This document shows, piece after piece, positions 4,859 to 5,243 of a stretch of 5,243 bases of DNA. The notes below the pieces were generated by a model. It saw only the letters and a program-made list of their open reading frames with translations. It did no database searches and had not been told where the DNA came from. The stretch covers positions 1 through 5,243 of the forward strand of contig SKOF01000285.1 of assembly GCA_007120155.1 (NCBI GenBank), read 5' to 3'. Every line of letters starts with the position of its first letter. Within the stretch, counting starts at the first letter, position 1. Source of the stretch: Thioalkalivibrio sp. (lineage in GTDB: Bacteria > Pseudomonadota > Gammaproteobacteria > Ectothiorhodospirales > Ectothiorhodospiraceae). Made by a program: the position numbers and the translations under genes.

Positions 4859-5243
4859 TCACCGTACTTCGCAAAGCAAGCGCGTTGCCAAACGCTCCGA
4901 TTGCCCGGCATAGCCGCCGCCGAACAGATTGAAGTGGTTCAGCAGGTGGTAAAGGTTGTAGAGGTCCTTGCGTACCCGGTAGCCCGGGTCAACGGGCCAG
5001 GTGGCGTGGTAGGCGTCGTAGAATCGTTGTCCCGGTCCTCCGAAGAGTTCCGTCATGGCAAGATCCGTCTCCCGGTCGCCGAAGTAGACGGCCGGGTCGT
5101 AGATCACGGGGTTGCCTTCACCGTCCGCGTCCCAGTTGCCGCTCCACAGATCGCCGTGCAGCACCGACGGAACGGGCCGGTAGCCGTCGAAGAAGGCGGG
5201 CAGCGTGTCCATGACGGCTTGCACTGCATCCCGAAGCGATGAA
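4859..5243 (-). CDS. fructosamine kinase family protein, C-terminal part (runs off the right edge)
   Basis: The minus-strand frame ends at TGA 4861-4859 and stays open to the window edge, so about 127 C-terminal residues are seen out of the roughly 290 usual for the family; the start and the ATP-binding lobe lie outside. The GTG at 5224 is internal. The visible part holds the kinase catalytic loop HGDLWSGN (codons 5158-5135), with catalytic Asp and metal-binding Asn, then the DPA metal motif (Asp codon 5098-5096) in YDPAVYFGDRETDLAM. The C-terminus, NLYHLLNHFNLFGGGY, is the family's closing block. Fructosamine-3-kinases phosphorylate sugar adducts on lysines so that they fall off glycated proteins; bacterial members (E. 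coli YniA type) are assumed to act on similar low-molecular or protein-bound ketosamines. The gene converges on the dehydrogenase. Family assignment is firm; the substrate is inferred. Confidence 0.92.
   Translation of the reverse strand, partial: SSLRDAVQAVMDTLPAFFDGYRPVPSVLHGDLWSGNWDADGEGNPVIYDPAVYFGDRETDLAMTELFGGPGQRFYDAYHATWPVDPGYRVRKDLYNLYHLLNHFNLFGGGYAGQSERLATRLLCEVR

Noticed and set aside
4096..4911. 271-codon minus-strand frame across the dehydrogenase
   Set aside because: It is antisense to a gene with clear Rossmann and catalytic motifs, crosses into the end of the kinase gene, and shows no family features.
4766..5242. 158-codon plus-strand frame over the kinase gene
   Set aside because: The minus strand encodes HGDLWSGN, DPA and the C-terminal block of the fructosamine kinase family; the plus-strand frame is its shadow.

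Overview
The window looks like ordinary chromosome from a high-GC Proteobacterium, most likely a gammaproteobacterium. Evidence is the strong G/C preference at third codon positions, the gene content (paired periplasmic M16 peptidases next to rsmD) and GTAG-headed REP palindromes in the gaps. The genus cannot be read from the sequence. No phage, transposase, CRISPR, rRNA or tRNA is visible.

Layout, left to right. A short leader (1-84) precedes a secreted zinc peptidase of family M16 (85-1461). After a 169-bp gap holding a heptamer repeat and a REP/inverted-REP pair comes a second secreted M16 protein (1631-2947) that has lost every zinc ligand but keeps the substrate-side Arg/Tyr motif. A 250-bp gap made largely of heptamer- and nonamer-periodic repeats leads to rsmD, the 16S rRNA m2G966 methyltransferase (3198-3812). 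A 136-bp gap with a second nonamer-periodic stretch leads to an NADP-type beta-hydroxyacid dehydrogenase (3949-4830). That gene converges, across a 28-bp gap filled by a second REP-like hairpin, on the C-terminal part of a fructosamine-kinase family protein on the minus strand (4859 to the right edge).

The two M16 genes very probably make one heteromeric periplasmic peptidase: one subunit supplies zinc catalysis and the other substrate binding. rsmD acts in ribosome maturation and shares only orientation and neighbourhood with them. The dehydrogenase and the fructosamine kinase could both deal with reactive carbonyls (semialdehyde reduction and deglycation), but they are convergent and not co-transcribed, so that link is speculative.

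I find no credible undescribed system. The unusual content is between the genes: every internal gap carries small repeats of at least three kinds (GTAG-headed REP palindromes, 7-bp arrays directly after both M16 stops, 9-bp arrays before rsmD and before the dehydrogenase). One REP head also supplies the stop codon of a gene. A perfect 20-bp palindrome sits at codons 10-16 of rsmD, whose start has no visible Shine-Dalgarno sequence.
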